From: Candidatus Latescibacterota bacterium | Lineage (GTDB): Bacteria > Krumholzibacteriota > Krumholzibacteriia > WVZY01 > JAKEHA01 | Length of the DNA: 10,894 bases | Reading direction: 5' to 3' | Assembly: GCA_022615275.1 (NCBI GenBank) | Contig: JAKEHA010000010.1 | Coordinates: forward strand, 1 to 10,894 | Shown: piece after piece, positions 8,325-10,894 of the stretch | Position numbering within the stretch: position 1 is the first letter of the stretch | Layout: the number at the start of each line of letters is the position of its first letter | Notes under the pieces: generated by a model | Seen by the model: only the letters and a program-made list of their open reading frames with translations | Database searches by the model: none | Told to the model about the DNA's origin: nothing | Made by a program: the position numbers and the translations under genes

Positions 8325-9449
8325 ATGAGCAAGCGAATGATCGTCATGTTGGCAGCCATCGTCGCGTTCGTCGGGACGCTGGGGCTCTTCAAGTACAAGC
8401 AGATTCAAGACGCGATCGCGCAAGGGGCCGCGTTCCAAATGCCCCCCGAGGCGGTGACCACGGTCGTGGCCGGCGAGGACCACTGGCAGGGAAGCCTGGG
8501 CGTGATCGGCACGGTGACGGCCAAGCAAGGTGTCGTCGTCAGCGCCGACCTTCCGGGAGTGGTGACGGCGATCCGATTCGAGTCGGGCAAGCGCGTGAAC
8601 GCGGGCGAAGTGCTGGTCGAGCTCGACACCAGCCAGGAGCGGGCGCAGCTCGCCGCGGCGGAGGCCCAGCGCGATCTCGCCACGCTCAACCTCGAGCGCT
8701 CGCGCGGGTTGCGCGCGAAGGGTGTTACCTCGCAGGCGGAGTTCGACCGCGTGGACGCCGAGTCCAAGCAGGCCGACGCACGCGTCCAGGAGATGCGCGC
8801 GCTGATCGCGCGCAAGACCATCCGCACGCCGTTCGCGGGCGTGCTCGGCATCCGCCAGGTGAACCTGGGTCAGTACTTGAACGGAGGCGACCCGGTGGTT
8901 CCGCTGCAGGCGCTCGACCCCGTATACGTCGACTTCTCGGTGCCGCAGCAATCGACCGCATCCGTCCGCGTCGGCGGTGAGGTGAGGGTCGCGCTCGAGA
9001 ACCAGCCCGGCGTCGAGATCACGGGGCGCATCAGCGCCGTCAATTCCATCGTCGACGAAGCGACGCGCAACATCCGCGTGCAAGCGACCTTCGCCAATCG
9101 CGACGGCCAGCTGCGCCCGGGCATGTTCGTCGAAGCGCGCGTCGTCGTGGGCGAATCGAGCGCGGTGGTGGCGGTTCCGGCCTCGGCCATCAGCTACGCG
9201 CCCTACGGCGACTCGGTCTTCATCGTCGAAGACGTCGAAGGTCCCGACGGTGCGAAATACCGCGGCGTGCGCCAGCAGTTCGTGAAGCTCGGACTCGCGC
9301 GCGGCGATCAGGTGGCGGTGCAGGGTGTCAAGCCGGGCGAAGAGATCGTGACCTCCGGGGTGTTCAAGCTGCGACCCGGCGCGGCCGTGCACGTCAACAA
9401 CCAGGTGACGCCGTCGAACGACCTCGCGCCGGAGCCGGAGGACAGCTAA
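8325..9449 (+). CDS. RND efflux periplasmic adaptor (membrane fusion protein, HlyD/AcrA family)
   Basis: Adaptor that bridges the inner-membrane RND pump and the TolC-like channel in the periplasm; 374 aa. An N-terminal hydrophobic segment (about 5-22) without a lipobox cysteine predicts a transmembrane or uncleaved signal anchor rather than a lipoprotein. Order of domains: first lipoyl half with GVVVSADLPGVVTAIRFESGKRVNAGEVLVELD (69-101), an alpha-hairpin (about 103-163, including RGLRAKGVTSQAEFDR), second lipoyl half IRTPFAGVLGIRQVNLGQYL (166-185), a beta-barrel domain (about 198-275, PGMFVEARVV), and a membrane-proximal domain ending VTSGVFKLRPGAAV. The ATG at 8325 has TAAGGAGG at 8309-8316. 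Its TAA is followed with no gap by the ATG of the RND gene, so the two are made together. The substrate class cannot be read from the adaptor. Confidence 0.94.
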   Translation: MSKRMIVMLAAIVAFVGTLGLFKYKQIQDAIAQGAAFQMPPEAVTTVVAGEDHWQGSLGVIGTVTAKQGVVVSADLPGVVTAIRFESGKRVNAGEVLVELDTSQERAQLAAAEAQRDLATLNLERSRGLRAKGVTSQAEFDRVDAESKQADARVQEMRALIARKTIRTPFAGVLGIRQVNLGQYLNGGDPVVPLQALDPVYVDFSVPQQSTASVRVGGEVRVALENQPGVEITGRISAVNSIVDEATRNIRVQATFANRDGQLRPGMFVEARVVVGESSAVVAVPASAISYAPYGDSVFIVEDVEGPDGAKYRGVRQQFVKLGLARGDQVAVQGVKPGEEIVTSGVFKLRPGAAVHVNNQVTPSNDLAPEPEDS

Positions 9450-10894
9450 ATGAAGTTCACCGACCTGTTCGTTCGCCGGCCCGTCCTTGCGATCGTCGTC
9501 AACCTCGTCATTCTGATCGCGGGGTTGCAGTCGATCCGCTCCTTGAGCGTGCGCCAGTACCCGCGCAGCGATATCGCGGTGGTGCGTATCACGACCGCCT
9601 ACATCGGCGCCAACGCCGACCTGGTGCGCGGCTTCATTACGACGCCGCTCGAGCGCGTGATCGCGAGCGCGGACGGCATCGACTACATCGAGTCGTCGAG
9701 CGCGCAGAGTATCAGCACCATCACGGTTCACCTGAAGCTCAACTACGACACCAACGCGGCGTTGACGCAGATTCAGGCCAAGGTGGCGCAGGTGCGCAAC
9801 GACCTGCCCCCGGAGGCGGAAGCGCCCATCATCGAGTTGGAGACGGCCGACAACCAGTTCGCCGCCATGTACCTGGGATTCTCGTCGGCGGATCTGGATC
9901 AGAATCAGATCACCGACTATCTGACGCGCGTGGTGCAGCCCAAGCTTTCCGCCATCAGCGGCGTGCAGCGCGCGGATATCCTGGGCGACCGCACCTTTGC
10001 GATGCGGGTATGGCTCAAGCCGGACCAGATGGCGGCGCTCGGCATCGCGCCCTCCGAGGTCCACGACGCGCTGGCCGACAACAACTACCTGTCGGCGCTG
10101 GGCGCCACCAAGGGCTCGATGGTGTCGGTGAACCTGGTCGCGAACACGGACCTCAACACGGTCGAGGAGTTCGAGCAGCTCGTGGTCAAGGAAGAGAACG
10201 GCGTCGTCGTCCGCCTCGGGGAGATCGCCGACATCGTGCTCGGCGCGGAGAACTACGAGGAAGACGTCCGCTTCAACGGCGAGACCGCGACCTTCATGGG
10301 CATCTGGGTCCTGCCCAACGCCAACTCGCTCGAGGTGATCGCGCGCGTGCGCGAGGCGATGCCGGAGATCCAGTCGCAGCTGCCGGCGGGCATGAAGGCC
10401 GGGATTCCCTACGACTCCACCAAGTACATCGAAGACGCGATCCACGAAGTGCTGGAGACGCTCTCGGAGACGCTGCTCATCGTCATCGCGGTCATCTTCC
10501 TGTTCCTGGGCTCGGTGCGCTCGGTGATCATTCCCGTGATCGCGATTCCCATTTCGCTGGTGGGTGCGGTGTTCTTGATGATGCTCGCGGGCTTCACCAT
10601 CAACCTGCTGACGCTCCTCGCCATCGTGCTCTCCGTGGGATTGGTGGTCGACGACGCCATCGTCATGGTCGAAAACGTCGAGCGCCACCTGCACATGGGG
10701 AAGAAACCGTTCGACGCGGCCATCCAGGGCGCGCGCGAGCTGGTGGGTCCGATCATCGCCATGACGATTACGCTGGCCGCCGTGTACACGCCGGTCGGCA
10801 TCCAGGGCGGCCTCACGGGGGCGTTGTTTCGCGAGTTCGCGTTCGCGCTGGCGGGCGCGGTCATCGTCTCCGGCATCGTCGCGCTGACGCTGTC
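9450..10894 (+). CDS. RND-family efflux permease, HAE-1/AcrB-like (3' partial)
   Basis: Proton-driven inner-membrane pump of the resistance-nodulation-division superfamily. Only the first 481 residues of an expected 1,000 or more are in the window; the frame is open to the right edge. It begins MKFTDLFVRRPVLAIVVNLV, a standard RND N-terminus with the first transmembrane helix (about 11-29). The porter domain (about 30-335) has the usual features: TTAYIGANADLV (48-59), TTPLERVIASADGIDYIES (64-82) and ALTQIQAKVAQVRNDLPPEA (104-123). Transmembrane helices 2-4 follow from about 340, with paired acidic residues Asp401-Asp402 in GLVVDDAIVMVENVERH (397-413), matching the proton-relay DD of AcrB. This DD with a hydrophobic surround fits drug/organic-solute (HAE-1) pumps rather than metal (CzcA) pumps. 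The ATG directly abuts the adaptor stop and has GGAGGA at 9437-9442 within the adaptor gene. Confidence 0.95.
   Translation, partial: MKFTDLFVRRPVLAIVVNLVILIAGLQSIRSLSVRQYPRSDIAVVRITTAYIGANADLVRGFITTPLERVIASADGIDYIESSSAQSISTITVHLKLNYDTNAALTQIQAKVAQVRNDLPPEAEAPIIELETADNQFAAMYLGFSSADLDQNQITDYLTRVVQPKLSAISGVQRADILGDRTFAMRVWLKPDQMAALGIAPSEVHDALADNNYLSALGATKGSMVSVNLVANTDLNTVEEFEQLVVKEENGVVVRLGEIADIVLGAENYEEDVRFNGETATFMGIWVLPNANSLEVIARVREAMPEIQSQLPAGMKAGIPYDSTKYIEDAIHEVLETLSETLLIVIAVIFLFLGSVRSVIIPVIAIPISLVGAVFLMMLAGFTINLLTLLAIVLSVGLVVDDAIVMVENVERHLHMGKKPFDAAIQGARELVGPIIAMTITLAAVYTPVGIQGGLTGALFREFAFALAGAVIVSGIVALTL

Noticed and set aside
8196..10694. Very long open frame (832 aa) on the - strand opposite the adaptor and RND genes
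   Set aside because: Its translation is rich in His, Arg, Asp and Val with no recognisable domain, and it is the mirror of well-supported + strand genes. GC-rich codon use commonly leaves such antisense frames open.

Overview
This is a GC-rich bacterial window (roughly two thirds G+C by eye) from a Gram-negative, double-membraned organism: it encodes outer-membrane barrel and TolC-type proteins, an RND pump and a sigma-54 activator. A Ser/Thr kinase with kinesin-light-chain-like TPRs beside a sigma-54 activator is typical of deltaproteobacterial, myxobacterial and related candidate-phylum genomes. I cannot place it more precisely. All genes lie on the + strand; I see no RNA gene, mobile element or CRISPR.

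Left part (1-5462): a 5'-truncated membrane-anchored Ser/Thr kinase with a long TPR tail. After a 98-base gap comes a two-GAF, AAA+, Fis-HTH sigma-54 activator, and 4 bases beyond it a membrane-anchored SGNH-hydrolase-like protein starting with GTG.

Middle (5463-5761): a 299-base regulatory region. In order it holds two 16-bp palindromes of identical form (TGT-N10-ACA, both TGTCGA-N4-TCGACA), a probable intrinsic terminator, a 13-bp hairpin, a candidate sigma-54 -24/-12 promoter, a structured leader and a strong Shine-Dalgarno.

Right part (5762-10894): a compact gene series. It holds an 8-strand-like outer-membrane barrel, a 78-aa protein resembling the nitrile-hydratase-leader (NHLP/Os1348-like) clan, a TolC-type outer-membrane factor whose GTG overlaps the small gene's stop, an HlyD/AcrA-type adaptor, and an RND permease that runs off the right edge. 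The last four genes are linked by overlap, a 29-base gap with a strong Shine-Dalgarno, or direct stop-start abutment.

Working model (inference): the GAF-sensing activator binds the twin palindromes about 130-150 bp upstream of the predicted start and drives a sigma-54 promoter for an efflux operon. Besides the tripartite pump, that operon carries a small beta-barrel and an NHLP-like small protein. These two accessory genes and the sigma-54 control are the most unusual aspects of the window.
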